Shown piece after piece: positions 15,861 to 25,393 of a stretch of DNA of 64,000 nt. Below the pieces are notes generated by a model. It was given only the letters and a program-made list of their open reading frames with translations. It had not been told where the DNA came from and did no database searches. A program made the translations under genes and the position numbers. This DNA comes from Aeribacillus composti (GTDB lineage Bacteria > Bacillota > Bacilli > Bacillales > Aeribacillaceae): positions 94,981-158,980 of the forward strand of contig NZ_VISS01000004.1 in NCBI RefSeq assembly GCF_007827555.1, read 5' to 3'. Position 1 is the stretch's first letter, and each line of letters opens with the position of its first letter.

Positions 15861-16307
15861 ATGAAACATTTTATATTCTTTTTCACTTTCCTTTTTGTTT
15901 TCTCAGCATGCCAACAGAACGATATGGTCGATCCGACTTTAGAACAACCGACAAAAATCAATTATTCGACGAAGAACGCTCCTTTTAATCAAAAGGTCGC
16001 GAAAAAGGCGGAGGAAATAGCGGAAAGCTATGATGGAGTTCCCAAAGCCATAAGCGTCAATACAGACCGCAAGCTATTGCTTGCTTTTCAATTAGATCAT
16101 ATGAAACGGTTTCAATTAAAACAAAAGGAAAAAACAATTGAAAAAAAATTAAAAAAATCTTTCCGAGATTATGATGTCACCGTTTCAAGCGACATGAAAA
16201 TTTATTGGGAAACAGAAAAATTAATTAACAAACTGGAAAATCTGGACAAGCGTGAAATGAACAAGAAAGTGGAAAACATTATTCAATTGAGCAGAGAAGA
16301 AACATAA
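15861..16307 (+). CDS. YhcN/YlaJ-like sporulation lipoprotein
   Basis: A 148-residue secreted lipoprotein. The signal peptide (MKHFIFFFTFLFVFSAC) ends in lipobox FSAC, with Cys17 the lipidated residue. The rest has the YhcN/YlaJ fold pattern: KKAEEIAESYDGVPKAISVNTD, then a charged central stretch and VTVSSDMKIYWETEKL. Relatives sit in the inner spore membrane, and such a protein is the second gene of the known spoVA2mob operons. It would face the space between the spore membranes. Expression in the forespore is expected; I see no clear sigma-G promoter. Confidence 0.85.
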   Translation: MKHFIFFFTFLFVFSACQQNDMVDPTLEQPTKINYSTKNAPFNQKVAKKAEEIAESYDGVPKAISVNTDRKLLLAFQLDHMKRFQLKQKEKTIEKKLKKSFRDYDVTVSSDMKIYWETEKLINKLENLDKREMNKKVENIIQLSREET

Positions 16308-16320
16308 GAAGGTGTTTTCG

Positions 16321-16800
16321 ATGGCGAATGAGCAAAGAAAACTTCAAACGAAAATCATGCAGGAATACTATCAATTGGAGAAAAAAAATGAAACGAAAAG
16401 ACCTGTTGTCCAAAACTGTTTACGAGCCTTTTTAGTCGGTGGAATTATTTGCTCCATCGGACAAGCGATACAGTTTTTTTACATGTACTTTTTTCATTTT
16501 ACTCAACAAACCGCTGGAAATCCGACTGTTGCCACGATGATTTTTTTATCTATGCTTTTGACCGGATTTGGTGTTTACGACCGGATTGCTCAATTTGGCG
16601 GTGCCGGAAGCGCTGTACCAGTCACAGGGTTCGGAAATGCTGTTATTTCTGCAGCGATTGAGCACCGAACAGAAGGATTTGTCCTCGGTGTAGGCGGGAA
16701 CATGTTTAAATTGGCCGGATCTGTTATTTTATTTGGAACATTTTCTGCATTTGTAGTTGCTTTAATCAAAACGATTTTAATTAAATGGGGTGGTTTTTGA
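16321..16800 (+). CDS. spoVAC: SpoVAC-type dipicolinate channel protein
   Basis: Inner spore membrane protein of the channel that moves calcium dipicolinate into the forespore and out again on germination; SpoVAC behaves as a mechanosensitive channel in B. subtilis. The 159 residues have a charged head and about four membrane segments, with LVGGIICSIGQAIQFF and the conserved DRIAQFGGAGSAVPVTGFGN. AGAAGGTG lies six bases before the ATG. Its stop is one base before the spoVAD start. Together with the main spoVA operon expected elsewhere, this copy should raise dipicolinate uptake and heat resistance. Confidence 0.95.
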   Translation: MANEQRKLQTKIMQEYYQLEKKNETKRPVVQNCLRAFLVGGIICSIGQAIQFFYMYFFHFTQQTAGNPTVATMIFLSMLLTGFGVYDRIAQFGGAGSAVPVTGFGNAVISAAIEHRTEGFVLGVGGNMFKLAGSVILFGTFSAFVVALIKTILIKWGGF

Positions 16801-16801
16801 A

Positions 16802-17809
16802 ATGCTGAAAGGACATCGCACTTGGGTATTTCATAATCAACCCGTGATCATTTCAACCGCTACCGTTGGCGGGCCGTTTGAAGCAAATGGCAGACTAGCC
16901 GACGATTTTGATCTTCTTCACGAAGATTTGTGGTTGGGTGAGGACTCTTATGAAAAAGCTCATAAAGTGCTTTTTGAAGAAGCGTTTTACAAAGCAATAG
17001 AAAAAGGAAACATTGAAAAAGAACAGGTGGAATTTATTATTTCCGGAGATTTAGTGAATCAAATCACCCCGTCCAGCTTTGCAGCAAGAACGTTCGGCGT
17101 TCCTTATCTCGGCATTTTCGGCGCTTGTTCTACGTCGATGGAAGGGCTGGCATTAAGCGCATTTATCGTCAATTACGGCGGAGCAAAATATTTACTGACT
17201 GGTGCGGCCAGCCATAATACGGCAATCGAAAAACAATTTCGCTATCCGACCGAGTACGGTGGGCAAAAGCCACCGACTGCACAGTGGACAGTCACGGGTG
17301 CAGGAGCTGCTTTGTTAAGCAATGAAGGGAAAGGACCTGCCGTGACCTCGGCAACGATTGGCAGAGTGGTCGATTTAGGCATGTCTGATCCGTTTAATAT
17401 GGGCGGTGCGATGGCGCCGGCAGCAGTTGATACGATAGAAGCGCATTTCCGCGATTTAAATATTGATGCGGACTACTATGATTTAATTGTAACAGGCGAC
17501 TTAGGAAAAATCGGACGCAACGTCGCTCTTGAATTATTTGAAAAAAATGGAGTTCAAATGGATGAGGAAAAATTTCAGGATTGCGGTTTAATGATTTATC
17601 GGGAAGGACAACCAGTTTTATCCGGTGCAAGCGGGGCGGGCTGCTCGGCAATTGTCGTATACGGCCATTTATTAAATCGGATGAAAAAAGGCGAGCTGAA
17701 GCGAATTCTCGCTGTCGCAACTGGGGCGCTGCTTTCTCCGCTAACGTTCCAGCAAAATGAAACCATTCCGTGCATTGCACACGCTGTGTCCATTGAATTC
17801 AGGGGGTGA
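16802..17809 (+). CDS. spoVAD: SpoVAD-type dipicolinate-binding protein
   Basis: Soluble thiolase-fold protein bound to the inner spore membrane that binds dipicolinic acid. The 335 residues, near the usual 338, contain [12 protein letters not shown] near the N-terminus, the family motif [15 protein letters not shown] where thiolases carry the active Cys, [25 protein letters not shown] and [12 protein letters not shown]. Start ATG overlaps nothing but lies one base after spoVAC, behind GGGGTGG. The frame runs into the spoVAEb start region, so translation is coupled. Confidence 0.95.
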   Translation: MLKGHRTWVFHNQPVIISTATVGGPFEANGRLADDFDLLHEDLWLGEDSYEKAHKVLFEEAFYKAIEKGNIEKEQVEFIISGDLVNQITPSSFAARTFGVPYLGIFGACSTSMEGLALSAFIVNYGGAKYLLTGAASHNTAIEKQFRYPTEYGGQKPPTAQWTVTGAGAALLSNEGKGPAVTSATIGRVVDLGMSDPFNMGGAMAPAAVDTIEAHFRDLNIDADYYDLIVTGDLGKIGRNVALELFEKNGVQMDEEKFQDCGLMIYREGQPVLSGASGAGCSAIVVYGHLLNRMKKGELKRILAVATGALLSPLTFQQNETIPCIAHAVSIEFRG

Positions 17810-17814
17810 AACAT

Positions 17815-18171
17815 TTGGTTGCGTCATTTTTTTGGGCGTTTGTCATAGGCGGATTAATTTGTGTAATTGGACAGATCATGTTTGATGTGTTTCATTTAAC
17901 ACCTGCTCATACATTAAGTACGTTTGTCGTGATTGGAGCCATCTTGGACGGTTTCGGGCTTTATGAACCATTTATCGATTTTGCGGGTGCAGGTGCAACC
18001 ATTCCGATTACAAGCTTCGGAAATTCTCTCGTTCATGGAGCGTTGCAAGAAGCAGAAAAACATGGATTGATCGGCGTTTTAACAGGTATGTTTGAAGTGA
18101 CTAGCTCCGGTATTTCAGCAGCTATTATTTTTGGTTTTATCGGAGCGCTTTTATTTAAACCGAAGGGGTGA
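17815..18171 (+). CDS. spoVAEB: SpoVAEb-type channel protein
   Basis: Membrane protein homologous to SpoVAC, also part of the dipicolinate channel. The 118 residues have about three to four helices and the family signature [20 protein letters not shown] followed by ITSFGNSL. Start is taken as TTG six bases after AGGGGGTG; a GTG nine bases earlier overlaps that ribosome site. B. subtilis SpoVAEb is similar in size and ends in the same KPKG. Note that no spoVAEa, spoVAB, spoVAA or spoVAF is present: the operon has only the three core channel genes. Confidence 0.93.
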   Translation: MVASFFWAFVIGGLICVIGQIMFDVFHLTPAHTLSTFVVIGAILDGFGLYEPFIDFAGAGATIPITSFGNSLVHGALQEAEKHGLIGVLTGMFEVTSSGISAAIIFGFIGALLFKPKG

Positions 18172-18176
18172 TTGAA

Positions 18177-18383
18177 TTGACAGTAGCATCACAGGTCAAG
18201 CAAACGCTGGCCAGTTTAAAAAGCATTCATGCGGGATTGCAAAACTTGGCCATTACGTCAACTGATGAAGAAACGAAACGAGTTTTTCACGAAAACATGT
18301 TAATATCTGAAGAAATTATCAATGATGTAAAGTCTCGAATTGGAGAGCTGGAGTTTGAGGAACCTGAGTATAAAGGCTTTTGA
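18177..18383 (+). CDS. DUF1657 protein, second copy
   Basis: A 68-residue helical protein starting MTVASQVKQTLASLKS, clearly a paralogue of the DUF1657 protein that opens the operon: both have TV.(S/T)QV.QTLA.LKS and end EEPEYK or EEPQYK. TTG start with GAAGGGGTGA upstream, overlapping the end of spoVAEb. Its stop precedes the DUF421 gene by 14 bases. Function unknown. Confidence 0.88.
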   Translation: MTVASQVKQTLASLKSIHAGLQNLAITSTDEETKRVFHENMLISEEIINDVKSRIGELEFEEPEYKGF

Positions 18384-18397
18384 AAAGAGGGATGAAC

Positions 18398-19258
18398 ATG
18401 CCAGAGTGGGTTGAAGTCATTATTCGTTCACTTGCCATAATAGCTGGATTATTTTTCATTTCCAAACTATTGGGAAAAAAACAGCTTTCCAAGCTTTCCT
18501 TTTTTGAATACGTCGTCGGCATTACCATTGGTGACATTGCCGGGACACTGTCAATGGATACGAATTTAAATTTAACAAACGGTATTATCAGCATTGCCAT
18601 ATGGGTGATGATTCCGGTTATTATTTCATTCATTTCCATGAAAAGTCCGTCGTTTCAGCAATTTATTGAAGGAAAACCGACCGTTTTTATTAAAAACGGA
18701 AAAATCATGGAGGAAAATTTAAAGAAAGAAAAATATCCTTTGGCCGCTTTGTTGGAACAATTGAGGAAAAATAATGTCCATCATGCCAGTGATGTGGAAT
18801 TTGCTATTTTGGAAACTACTGGTGAACTGAGTATTTTGCTAAAAAAAGAAAAACAGCCTATAACGGTAGGAGATATCAAAACGAACGTTGCCCCTGTTAA
18901 AGAACCGCAAACCGTCATAATGGACGGAAAAATTATGGACGAAGCTCTTTCAACGACCGGTTTGAATCGAAGATGGCTGAAAGAAAAACTCGATCAATTA
19001 GGAGTCGCCGTCGAGAATGTTTTTTTAGCCCAAGTCGATTCATATGGACAACTCACTGTTGATTTATATGATGATAAAGTAAAAGTGCCTGAACCTGTTG
19101 AAAAACAGCTTCTACTTTCATCCCTTAAAAAAGTGGAGGCAGATTTTGAATTATACGCTCTGCAAACTGAAAATACGGAAGCAAAAAACATGTATGTAAG
19201 AAATAGAAAAAAATTAGCTGAAATGATCAAAACATTAACGCCTTTTTTGCAAGGTTGA
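18398..19258 (+). CDS. DUF421 (YetF-like) membrane protein with C-terminal DUF1657 domain
   Basis: A 286-residue protein. The N-terminal ~80 residues form three membrane helices (LAIIAGLFFISKLLGKKQL, EYVVGITIGDIAGTLSMDT), followed by the DUF421 cytoplasmic beta domain, which has an internal repeat (PTVFIKNGKIMEENLKK and TVIMDGKIMDEAL). The last ~50 residues (SSLKKVEADFELYALQTENTEAKNMY) match the DUF1657 proteins of the same operon, so the two families are physically joined here. This fusion is the last gene of the known spoVA2mob operons as I recall them. The ATG has AGAGG seven bases upstream. Confidence 0.9.
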   Translation: MPEWVEVIIRSLAIIAGLFFISKLLGKKQLSKLSFFEYVVGITIGDIAGTLSMDTNLNLTNGIISIAIWVMIPVIISFISMKSPSFQQFIEGKPTVFIKNGKIMEENLKKEKYPLAALLEQLRKNNVHHASDVEFAILETTGELSILLKKEKQPITVGDIKTNVAPVKEPQTVIMDGKIMDEALSTTGLNRRWLKEKLDQLGVAVENVFLAQVDSYGQLTVDLYDDKVKVPEPVEKQLLLSSLKKVEADFELYALQTENTEAKNMYVRNRKKLAEMIKTLTPFLQG

Positions 19259-19274
19259 CTGAAAGGGTGGAAAA

Positions 19275-20186
19275 GTGAAAACATACGATTGCATCATTGT
19301 TGGCGGCGGGATCGCCGGTTTATCTGCGGCCATTATGCTTGGAAGGTATAAACATAATGTTTTAGTCATCGACAAGATGAACGGAAGATCGACGCTATGC
19401 AGAAGCTATCATAATTTGTTAGGGTGGCCTGACGGGGTAAGCGGACAGACACTGCGTACTCTTGGAAGAGAACATGCAGAAAAATACGGAGTAAAATTTT
19501 TGAAAAAGCTGGCAGCAAAAGTCGAAAAGCAAGGAAAAGATTTCCTTATCGAAACGGACGATCGCAGCATATACAAAACAAAAAAATTGCTGATTGCAAC
19601 AGGGGTTACCGACCGCATACCAGAAGTGCTGTCAGAAATAAAGCATTGTTTAGGCATTTCGGTATATGTTTGCCCTGATTGCGATGGATATGAAGTAGAT
19701 GGGAAATCGGTCATTGTAATGGGGGCAGGAAAAGCAGGAGCGAAGCTGGCTCTCTCACTAACGTACTGGACGAAAGACATTCAGTACGTGAATCATGATG
19801 GAGAAGAAATTAATGCTGCATTAAAAAATGAACTTTCTAATAAAAATATCGAATACATAAAAGAACGGTTAACGAAAGTGATGAGAGACGGTGAATGGTT
19901 TAAGGGAGTTGAATTGGAAAGCGGAAGACGCCTTTTCGCGGATAGAGGCTTCCTCGGATTTGGCGGCAATCGCGTTCATTCAGATCTTGCCGCTCAGCTC
20001 GGCGCCGAGCGATTAGAAAATAAGCATCTAGTCATCCATGCACGGACGAAAGAAACGAGCGTCCAAAATGTTTGGGCAGCCGGAGACGTTGCGGCTCACT
20101 CGGAACAAGCTGCAATCGCAATGGGGGATGGAATCCAAGCAGCGATTTGGATTCATAAACGGCTTTTAGAGGAACAACGGACTTGA
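19275..20186 (+). CDS. Thioredoxin reductase-like FAD/NAD(P) oxidoreductase
   Basis: A 303-residue flavoprotein. FAD-binding GGGIAG is at residues 10-15, the redox disulfide CPDC at 133-136, a second nucleotide motif GAGKAG at 150-155 and the closing FAD motif AAGDVAAHSEQA near 268-279. The layout is that of thioredoxin reductase, but with CPDC instead of the common CATC, so its partner may differ. GTG start after GGGTGG, 16 bases behind the DUF421 gene, so it is probably the last cistron of the spore operon. In a spore setting it might reduce disulfides or drive a redox protein at germination; inference. Confidence 0.88.
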   Translation: MKTYDCIIVGGGIAGLSAAIMLGRYKHNVLVIDKMNGRSTLCRSYHNLLGWPDGVSGQTLRTLGREHAEKYGVKFLKKLAAKVEKQGKDFLIETDDRSIYKTKKLLIATGVTDRIPEVLSEIKHCLGISVYVCPDCDGYEVDGKSVIVMGAGKAGAKLALSLTYWTKDIQYVNHDGEEINAALKNELSNKNIEYIKERLTKVMRDGEWFKGVELESGRRLFADRGFLGFGGNRVHSDLAAQLGAERLENKHLVIHARTKETSVQNVWAAGDVAAHSEQAAIAMGDGIQAAIWIHKRLLEEQRT

Positions 20187-20338
20187 TGTTGATTGATAGA
20201 TCTGAAAATTCCGAGCTGTTCAGGGCTCCATTATTTTGCCGATTTTACGACCGTAAAAGTTATCGACAAAGAATGACGAGCAATTTAGGAGCGAATGCTC
20301 GGATTTGTCTTGAATTAGTATTGGAAAAAGTTAACTGA
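20186..20338 (+). CDS. Possible 50-residue peptide coupled to the flavoprotein gene
   Basis: The ATG overlaps the flavoprotein stop as TGATG, a layout for translational coupling. The product is polar and basic (FCRFYDRKSYRQRMTSNLGA) and unrecognised. It may instead be the tail of a lost gene. Confidence 0.3.
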   Translation: MLIDRSENSELFRAPLFCRFYDRKSYRQRMTSNLGANARICLELVLEKVN

Positions 20339-20665
20339 ATAAAGCTAGGAGGGGGAGGACATCAATTGTTTTGAGCGCTGGAAGTTTCGATGCCCTACTT
20401 TATGTTGACATGAAGATATTTATGATTACAGCCTTTCAAGGCTGCAGAGAAAGTAAATGTGATCAAATAAGTGAGAATCCGAAAATGGAAGTTCTGCACA
20501 TGATAGGGATTGAGCATTTGTTTTTGGCGAAAAAGCTCTCTTCAATCTTTAATTTTTTTACGATGAAGGCTCAGATGTTTTCAACTAAAGCCCCGAATTG
20601 TTGAAGTGTATGTTTCACATACTATTCTCCAGCTTTACATAGGAATTTTTATCAAAGACAAGAAA
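20339..20665 (+). other. Gene-poor stretch
   Basis: A good ribosome-like AGGAGGGGGAGG lies near 20349, but the TTG after it opens a frame of two codons. A 77-codon frame from 20371 with TTG start has no recognisable sense. Probably decayed DNA. Confidence 0.3.
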
Positions 20666-21553
20666 TCATTCTATATTATTTGCACGATAAGATTCATTTG
20701 CAGCTGCTTTCCTTTGTTGAAGTAAAAATAAAAATACACCTAATAAAACAAAGAAGCCGCCTGCAATCTGCAAACCGACAACAGTTTCACCTAATAGGAT
20801 TGCCGCTAAAATTGTAGCTCCTTTAGGTTCAAATAAAACACTCATCGAGATAGTGGCTGAGTTTACATACTTTAATAAAAAATTATATATTACATGGGCG
20901 ATTGTAGGGACTATTGCCAGCAACAAAAAAAATTCCCCATTCCTTTGAATCATAACCGCTGATGGGTACATTCGCAAAAAGGTTTAAATCGTTAAAGTAA
21001 CTGCAAAAAAACTGTAAATCCAATGAGAAATCAGCTTTACCGTATTTTGTCCGATTAATAAATAACAAACAATTGCCAAAACACTTAAAAATATCACCAA
21101 TAATGACTGATTGGCGATTAAGCCCAAAATCACCCCATCCAACCATAACTACTCCTATAATTGAAATCACGATAGCGATTAAAGTTGAAATAGTTGTTCT
21201 TTCTTTGCAAATTAAAAATCCTCCTAACAAAGCGACTATAGAACTGCAAAGAAAGTATTATCGTCGAACTGGCCACTGTTGTCAGTTTCAAAGATTCAAA
21301 CCACAAAGCAAAATGTAAGGCTAGAAAAACACCTGCAGCTAATAAAATCAGCCATTCCTTTTTGGAAATCTTACTAAACTCTTTCCTATTTACATAGATT
21401 ATTTGGCAACAATAATATAGAGGCTAAATACATGGGATACATACTTAGTATAGTTGCCGATGCTACCGACCACCTGGCGAAGATTGCTGCAAAGGAAATG
21501 GCAATTACAGAAATGATCAGCAGAAATCCAACCGTTTTTTCATTTTTCCTCAT
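20666..21553 (-). pseudogene. Broken EamA/DMT-family transporter
   Basis: Minus-strand sequence in several frames rebuilds one drug/metabolite transporter of ten helices: an N-terminal piece (TVGFLLIISVIAISFAAIFA, then SVASATILSMYPMYLAS), a middle piece (LAAGVFLALHFALWFESLKL, then LIAIVISIIGVVMVGWGDFG) and the C-terminal EamA half (TIAHVIYNFLLKYVNSATIS, LFEPKGATILAAILLGE). At least four frameshifts or stops break it, so no transporter is made. EamA proteins usually export amino acids or metabolites. The decay is advanced but the order is intact, so it is local mutation and not rearrangement. Confidence 0.85.
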
Positions 21554-22292
21554 TTGGGTTCAATGCACATTCTCATACGATTACGATACTGTAGAAAGCC
21601 GCTTAATACTAATAAAATCACGGGCAACAGTATACCTATGAAGTAGAAACTGTTTATCGGTATTATCTAAAATTTCTCAAATTGCTTCTGCGAAATTATT
21701 TCAGCAGCGATCCAGAACGAATATTCCATATCCAGTGATGTTAGTTTATTCGAAAATCTATTACTCAGATAATTTCATCAATAAACTTTTATATTATCTT
21801 TATAAACTGGTCAGCCCTGTATGAACTGTTCGAGCTGTACCAATACCTCGTTAGTTTTTTCGGATTTAGAGGCTGATTTTCTCGCTCCTAAATCGATAAA
21901 ATTCGATCAAATTCTGTTTTGCTTTTTTAAAGGATAAATCCTATATAAACAGGATGTTTGATCAAACTTTCAATTTTATATAAGACGATTATTTATCAAA
22001 CTTTATTTTACATCTGCATTTTGCAAATGAAGTAGATATATCGTTTAACTGAGCAGCCGTTAATCCTTTGGCTTTTTTGCTGCAAGCAATTCTTTTTCCT
22101 TGCCTAGGACAAAACATTCATATTGCACCGAAGCCCGATTGAAAAAAGAAATCGAACGGATTGCTCAAAGTGGTATTATGCACTGGTTCTATGGTCATAG
22201 AGATTCTTAAAAAAATTATGGCAATATGGATGAAAAAGAGCTATGATGAGTATATTACATATTCAAAAAATTACAATTATTGGGGTGAAACT
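21554..22292. other. Gene-free stretch with a short relic
   Basis: No intact gene. From about 22063 to 22208 on the plus strand a start-less frame encodes a plausible C-terminal end ([18 protein letters not shown], then HWFYGHRDS) that I do not recognise. The AIM24-like gene frame can be extended upstream into this stretch, but no ribosome site supports that. Confidence 0.35.
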
Positions 22293-23072
22293 ATGGTCGC
22301 TCATGAAATTGAATACAAACTTCATGGAGACGATATGCAATTTGTCGAAATTGAACTTGATCCTGGCGAAAGCGCCATAGCAGAAGCCGGCGCCATGATG
22401 ATGATGGACGATGGTATTGAAATGGAAACAGTATTTGGTGACGGAAGTAATCAATCAAAAGGTTTATTAGGTAAACTTGTTGGCGCAGGGAAGCGTTTGA
22501 TTACTGGAGAAAGCTTATTTATGACAGTGTTTACAAATCATCAGATGGAAAAAAAACATGTTTCCTTTGCCGCTCCGTATCCCGGAAAAATTATTCCGCT
22601 TGATTTAAAGGAATTCGGCGGGAAGGTCATTTGTCAAAAGGATTCATTTCTTTGCGCTGCAAAAGGGGTTTCCGTCGGAGTTGAATTTCAACGGAAATTA
22701 GGGACAGGATTTTTCGGCGGTGAAGGGTTTATTATGCAGAAGCTTGAGGGAGATGGATTAGCTTTTCTTCATGCAGGCGGAACGATTATCCAGAAGGATT
22801 TGCTCCCAGGAGAAAAACTTAAAATTGATACAGGCTGTTTAGTAGCAATGACAAAAGATGTTGATTACAATATCGAATTTGTCGGCAAAGTGAAAACGGC
22901 ATTCTTTGGCGGCGAAGGTCTGTTTTTCGCAACCGTACGTGGACCGGGTTCTGTTTGGGTGCAATCATTGCCCTTCAGCCGTTTAGCTGACAGAGTTTTG
23001 GCCGCGCAAAGTGGAGGCAAAGATGAAGGCAGCATTTTAGGCGGAATTGGGGATTTGTTTGATGGAGATTGA
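22293..23072 (+). CDS. AIM24/TIGR00266 family protein
   Basis: A 259-residue soluble protein of the AIM24 family (TIGR00266). It shows the typical glycine-rich beta pattern: [20 protein letters not shown] near the start, [13 protein letters not shown], the repeated GFFGGEGFI and [10 protein letters not shown] segments, and [16 protein letters not shown] near the end. The family is widespread and its molecular role is unknown; the mitochondrial member AIM24 affects inner-membrane architecture. Start ATG with GGGGTG seven bases upstream; it has its own terminator. Confidence 0.9.
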   Translation: MVAHEIEYKLHGDDMQFVEIELDPGESAIAEAGAMMMMDDGIEMETVFGDGSNQSKGLLGKLVGAGKRLITGESLFMTVFTNHQMEKKHVSFAAPYPGKIIPLDLKEFGGKVICQKDSFLCAAKGVSVGVEFQRKLGTGFFGGEGFIMQKLEGDGLAFLHAGGTIIQKDLLPGEKLKIDTGCLVAMTKDVDYNIEFVGKVKTAFFGGEGLFFATVRGPGSVWVQSLPFSRLADRVLAAQSGGKDEGSILGGIGDLFDGD

Positions 23073-23086
23073 TTATTTGCAATGAC

Positions 23087-23122
23087 AAGAGGAAGCGGCG
23101 CATACGATTCCTCTTTTTTTTA
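23087..23122 (+). terminator. Terminator of the AIM24-like gene
   Basis: AAGAGGAA pairs with TTCCTCTT around a short loop and runs into TTTTTT. Confidence 0.8.
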
Positions 23123-23147
23123 ATGAAAAAGGCCATAATAAAAACCT

Positions 23148-23204
23148 TTGTGAAAAAAATAAAATAGTAGTATAATATTTAAATATTAAAATTAATTGAA
23201 AATT
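23148..23204 (+). promoter_or_regulatory. ilvD promoter and possible CodY box
   Basis: TTGTGA, a 17-base spacer and TATAAT form a good sigma-A promoter. About 14 bases downstream, AATTAATTGAAAATT differs from the CodY consensus AATTTTCWGAAAATT at three of 15 positions. ilvD is a CodY target in B. subtilis, so repression in rich medium is plausible. Confidence 0.55.
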
Positions 23205-23235
23205 AAAAAAGGAATTAAAAGCGGGGGGATTTATT

Positions 23236-24912
23236 TTGGCGCAATTACGCAGCAACATGATCAAGAAAGGGTTTGACCGTGCACCGCATCGAAGCTTGTT
23301 GCGCGCAGCTGGTGTAAAAGAAGAAGATTTTGATAAACCGTTTATTGCGGTTGTTAATTCATATGTGGACATTATTCCAGGCCATGTTCACTTACAAGAA
23401 TTTGGAAAGCTTGTAAAAGAAGCGATTCGCGAAGCTGGCGGCGTGCCATTTGAATTTAATACGATCGGTGTCGATGACGGAATTGCAATGGGGCATATCG
23501 GCATGCGCTATTCACTGCCAAGCCGAGAAATTATTGCTGATTCTGTTGAAACAGTCGTCAATGCACACTGGTTTGACGGCATGGTCTGCATTCCGAACTG
23601 CGACAAAATTACGCCTGGTATGTTGATGGCAGCTATGAGGATTAACATTCCGACGATTTTTGTCAGCGGAGGACCGATGGCTGCCGGAAGAACAAGCGAC
23701 GGCCGGAAAATTTCCCTATCTTCAGTTTTTGAAGGAGTAGGAGCTTATCAATCAGGAAAAATAGATGAAAACGGATTAAAAGAACTTGAAATGTACGGCT
23801 GTCCGACTTGCGGATCTTGTTCAGGCATGTTTACAGCAAACTCAATGAACTGTTTGTCTGAAGCATTAGGTTTGGCCCTGCCTGGGAACGGAACGATTTT
23901 AGCTGTTTCGCCTGAACGGAAAGAACTTGTCAAACAAACGGCAAAACAATTAATGAAATTGATCGAAATGGATTTAAAACCTCGTGATATTGTGACGGAA
24001 AAAGCAATTGATAACGCATTTGCTTTAGATATGGCGTTAGGCGGTTCGACCAACACGGTCTTGCATACTTTAGCCCTTGCCAATGAAGCAGGCGTTGATT
24101 ATCCGCTTGAACGGATCAATGAAGTGGCGGAAAGAGTGCCTCATTTAGCAAAGCTTGCGCCGGCATCTGATGTTCATATTGAAGATTTACATGCAGCTGG
24201 AGGAGTTTCCGCCGTATTAAATGAGTTGACGAAAAAAGAAGGAACTCTTCATTTAGACTGCATGACGGTAACAGGAAAAACGCTCGGTGAAAATATTGCC
24301 GGATGCGAAGTAAAAGATTACAACGTTATTCGCCCAATTGATAATCCGTTTTCTGAAAAAGGCGGACTTGCCGTATTATTTGGAAGCCTAGCTCCAGATG
24401 GCGCTATCATTAAAACAGGCGGCGTTCAAGGAGGAATCACTCATTTTGACGGCCCTGCCGTAATTTTTGATTCTCAAGAGGAAGCGCTTGAAGGAATTGC
24501 GAAAGGAAAAGTAAAAGAAGGGGATGTTGTCATCATTCGCTACGAAGGTCCTAAAGGAGGCCCGGGAATGCCTGAAATGCTTGCGCCGACATCACAAATT
24601 GTTGGGATGGGTCTTGGACCGAAAGTTGCTCTCATCACGGATGGACGTTTCTCCGGTGCATCCCGCGGTTTATCGATTGGCCACGTATCACCTGAAGCTG
24701 CGGAAGGCGGACCGATTGCCTTTGTAAAAGAAGGAGACCGTATTGTGATCGATATTGAAAAACGGACGATTGATGTGCATGTTAAAGAAGAGGAATGGAA
24801 CAAACGAAAAGCGGAATGGAAAGGCTTTGAGCCAAAAGTGAAAACCGGTTACTTAGCTCGCTATTCCAAACTGGTTACATCTGCTAGCACAGGCGGCATT
24901 ATGAAAATTTGA
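23236..24912 (+). CDS. ilvD: Dihydroxy-acid dehydratase
   Basis: Iron-sulfur enzyme of valine, isoleucine and leucine synthesis; dehydrates 2,3-dihydroxy acids to 2-oxo acids in the cytoplasm. The 558 residues are full length. Cluster ligand candidates are Cys122 in CIPNCDK and Cys195 in [12 protein letters not shown]; active-site Ser and metal motifs appear in GRFSGASRG near residue 470, and [12 protein letters not shown] is present. TTG start with a GGGGGGA ribosome site. It stands alone; the rest of the ilv operon is elsewhere. Confidence 0.97.
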   Translation: MAQLRSNMIKKGFDRAPHRSLLRAAGVKEEDFDKPFIAVVNSYVDIIPGHVHLQEFGKLVKEAIREAGGVPFEFNTIGVDDGIAMGHIGMRYSLPSREIIADSVETVVNAHWFDGMVCIPNCDKITPGMLMAAMRINIPTIFVSGGPMAAGRTSDGRKISLSSVFEGVGAYQSGKIDENGLKELEMYGCPTCGSCSGMFTANSMNCLSEALGLALPGNGTILAVSPERKELVKQTAKQLMKLIEMDLKPRDIVTEKAIDNAFALDMALGGSTNTVLHTLALANEAGVDYPLERINEVAERVPHLAKLAPASDVHIEDLHAAGGVSAVLNELTKKEGTLHLDCMTVTGKTLGENIAGCEVKDYNVIRPIDNPFSEKGGLAVLFGSLAPDGAIIKTGGVQGGITHFDGPAVIFDSQEEALEGIAKGKVKEGDVVIIRYEGPKGGPGMPEMLAPTSQIVGMGLGPKVALITDGRFSGASRGLSIGHVSPEAAEGGPIAFVKEGDRIVIDIEKRTIDVHVKEEEWNKRKAEWKGFEPKVKTGYLARYSKLVTSASTGGIMKI

Positions 24913-24989
24913 CGTCACTAACCGCCCCCTTTTTCAAAAAATTAAAAATTGGACAGATTTTCCTATATTATTCATAGCTGCACATATTT

Positions 24990-25026
24990 CTAGAAAGACG
25001 CGACTGCCGCGTCTTGCTAGCATTTT
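24990..25026 (+). terminator. Hairpin after ilvD
   Basis: CTAG-A-AAGACGCG pairs with CGCGTCTT-G-CTAG around a five-base loop, followed by CATTTTT. Well placed to end ilvD. Confidence 0.75.
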
Positions 25027-25208
25027 TCAGATGATCTCACTTGATTTGGCGAATTTTTCTGATCCAATACTGCTGGAAAGATGAGGGGAAGCAACATACA
25101 GAAAGTGTGAAACAAAGATCTGCTCATCTCGTTTTGACGCATATAAAACAGAGAAAGGATTCAGAAGAAGCACGAGAACGGATTGTTTTTTTCATTATGA
25201 AATTATGA
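25027..25208 (+). other. Gap with a short coding relic
   Basis: A start-less 40-codon frame (about 25079-25198) ends ARERIVFFIMKL and looks like a protein C-terminus. Nothing else seen. Confidence 0.25.
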
Positions 25209-25244
25209 AAGCCCATTTTTTAATGATTTCAAATGGGCTTTTTC
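25209..25244 (+). terminator. Terminator hairpin
   Basis: AGCCCATTT pairs with AAATGGGCT and is followed by TTTTC. It would end the relic gene upstream or reinforce ilvD termination. Confidence 0.7.
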
Positions 25245-25257
25245 ATGTTTTAAAGTT

Positions 25258-25376
25258 GAAGGGGGCTGTCCAGAAAGTCAAATCGCCATTGAAAACAACA
25301 CCGATATATCAACGTTTCTAAAACATTAATGGGGGCGTCAATAAGCCGTAAAAACGACTTATCAGACACCCCCTTC
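25258..25376. mobile_element. Small palindromic element, MITE-like, copy 2
   Basis: The 119 bases start GAAGGGGGCTGTCCAGAAAG and end with the reverse complement of GAAGGGGGTGTCTGATAAGTC, giving inverted ends of about 21 bases with few differences. The middle has GATATATCAACGTTTC, shared in part with the element near 1.5 kb, and an inner stem ATAAG..CTTAT. No coding capacity. It lies between convergent ilvD and the acetate symporter gene and can also act as a bidirectional terminator. Confidence 0.65.
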
Positions 25377-25393
25377 ATCTATTTTTCAAGCGC

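Noticed and set aside
20371..20604. 77-codon frame after the flavoprotein operon
   Set aside because: TTG start without fitting ribosome spacing and no protein-like pattern.
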